Source: Streptosporangium sp. NBC_01495 (lineage in GTDB: Bacteria > Actinomycetota > Actinomycetes > Streptosporangiales > Streptosporangiaceae). From it: a stretch of DNA of 64,000 nt. The stretch covers positions 3,596,001-3,660,000 of the forward strand of contig NZ_CP109430.1 in the NCBI RefSeq assembly GCF_036250735.1, written 5' to 3'. The position numbers and the translations under genes are program-made. The stretch's first letter is position 1; the number at the start of each line of letters is the position of its first letter. This document shows, piece after piece, positions 63,149 through 64,000 of the stretch. The notes beneath the pieces were generated by a model, which saw only the letters and a list, made by a program, of their open reading frames with translations, was not told the DNA's origin and did no database searches.

Positions 63149-64000
63149 TCAGTTGGGGTTGGCGGCGTGGGTCAGGGTCTCCCAGGCGACGAAGAGGACG
63201 TTCGTCCCGGCCGGGCGCTGCTGCTCGGTGAGACGCTGGGTGTTCGTCATGGCGATGCCCATCCGGTTGCCCAGGGCGTTGAAGCCGACCTCGGTGATCG
63301 GTCCCAGGCCGAGGTGGAGGGTGCCCCCGCACAGCGAGGACGGTACGGCGGCGCCGAGCTGGTACTTCGCCTGCATGCCCAGCGCGTGGCGCAGCCGCTC
63401 GCTGATCTCCGGGTAGAGGTCCTGCCCCTGGATGCGGGTGGTCTCGGCGAAGTGCGAGATGGCCGACAGCCCGTACCCGGTGTGGGTGAAGTCGCGGCAG
63501 GTCTCCTGGGTGAGGCCGTCCATGAAGGTGGACTGGCCCTGCCAGTAGTTGATGATCTCGGCGCGGGTGTCGATGCCGCTCCCCGGAGGTGCCTTGGGGA
63601 GCGCGCCGTCGGAGGAGATGTAGATGAAGGCCGGCACCCGCCCGCGGAACTTGGCCACGGCCTTGTCGTAGCTCGCCCGGTCCTCGAGGAAGACGGAGAT
63701 GCCGAGCGCGGCCTCCATCATGCTCAGTTCCCAGTTGCCGTTGCTGTTGGAGCCGTTGATGATCTTCGGCAGGTAGACGGTGCGCAGCATGGTGGAGAAG
63801 CGGCTGACGGAGGCGGCGGACCAGCCGGTGTAGGTGTAGCGGATGATCTCGGCGGCCCTGGGCCACGAGGACCCGGCCCACCCGGTCTGCAGCGGGGCGT
63901 TGCTGTTGGTGTGGTCCCTGATCACCGCGGACCAGGCGTCCATGATCTGGATGGCCTTCTGGGCGTACCTGCTGTCCTGCGTGATGTACCAGGCCAGCGC
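63149..64000 (-). CDS. Alginate lyase family protein, partial
   Basis: The frame runs off the right edge of the window, so the 5' part is missing; 284 codons are visible. The alpha/alpha-toroid pattern of alginate-lyase-like proteins is present: SNSNGNWELSMMEAALGISV (the Asn/Trp active-site helix), ETCRDFTHTGYGLSAISHFA (His in FTHTGYG) and IQGQDLYPEISERL. This fits PF05426-type enzymes acting on alginate or other uronic-acid polysaccharides, probably secreted. It fits the polysaccharide-degrading theme of the window. Confidence 0.75.
   Translation of the reverse strand, partial: ALAWYITQDSRYAQKAIQIMDAWSAVIRDHTNSNAPLQTGWAGSSWPRAAEIIRYTYTGWSAASVSRFSTMLRTVYLPKIINGSNSNGNWELSMMEAALGISVFLEDRASYDKAVAKFRGRVPAFIYISSDGALPKAPPGSGIDTRAEIINYWQGQSTFMDGLTQETCRDFTHTGYGLSAISHFAETTRIQGQDLYPEISERLRHALGMQAKYQLGAAVPSSLCGGTLHLGLGPITEVGFNALGNRMGIAMTNTQRLTEQQRPAGTNVLFVAWETLTHAANPN

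Overview
The window is high-GC chromosomal DNA of a filamentous actinomycete, most likely Streptosporangiales (Streptosporangium/Nonomuraea-like). The evidence is pervasive G/C third codon positions, GTG starts, XRE/DUF5753-DUF397 pairs, an HxlR regulator, an ECF42-type sigma factor with its YCII partner, a mycothiol-amidase-like deacetylase and CBM2-tagged polysaccharide enzymes. No rRNA, tRNA or CRISPR array was recognised.

Layout. 1-3 kb: a subtilisin-like protease gene broken by a TnpB-only IS605/IS1341-type element, followed by a decayed transposase scrap. 3-13.5 kb: secreted polysaccharide enzymes (CE15-Fn3-Fn3-CBM2 esterase, arabinofuranosidase-like Fn3-CBM2 glycosidase, sulfatase), a DUF6461-like protein, a Tat-exported SDR and an MBL-fold hydrolase. 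13.5-21.7 kb: an accessory island of lower GC in parts. It holds two XRE regulators, each divergent from a coupled pair of small genes, a lipoprotein, a NucA/NucB-type DNase beside a DUF6461 protein (candidate toxin-immunity pair), a cutA fragment, a regulator fragment and a 188-bp element with terminal inverted repeats.

22-36 kb: metE under a cobalamin riboswitch, a Tat-signal class V aminotransferase, an AA10 lytic polysaccharide monooxygenase, a membrane-anchored NB-ARC/WD40 STAND protein with about 17 propeller repeats, a PIG-L deacetylase, a penicillin-binding protein, an aldo/keto reductase and trpF. 37-42.5 kb: the most unusual operon, in which a PLP-dependent decarboxylase and an adenylate-forming PaaK-like ligase are coupled by an ATGA overlap and followed by four tandem paralogues resembling the AidA/PixA inclusion-body family. 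42.7-49.7 kb: MBL hydrolase, SDR/HxlR divergent pair with twin operators, AhpD-like protein under a long palindrome, DUF4396 membrane protein behind a CsoR-like box, a methyltransferase stub, another SDR and gntT-gntK.

50-64 kb: a DUF574-type SAM methyltransferase, a DUF998 gene and its decayed paralogue, the YCII/ECF42 sigma pair in which the sigma factor is fused through a repeat-encoded linker to a truncated tyrosine recombinase, a THUMP-like RNA methyltransferase preceded by a possible FFF leader peptide, a two-gene membrane P-loop GTPase operon, a second aldo/keto reductase, a secreted beta-propeller-like protein and a partial alginate-lyase-family gene.

The strongest candidates for undescribed biology are the decarboxylase/ligase/four-AidA-PixA operon and the sigma factor-recombinase fusion. 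The DNase/DUF6461 pair and the membrane GTPase operon come next. All functions are inferred by reading the sequence; no database search was run.
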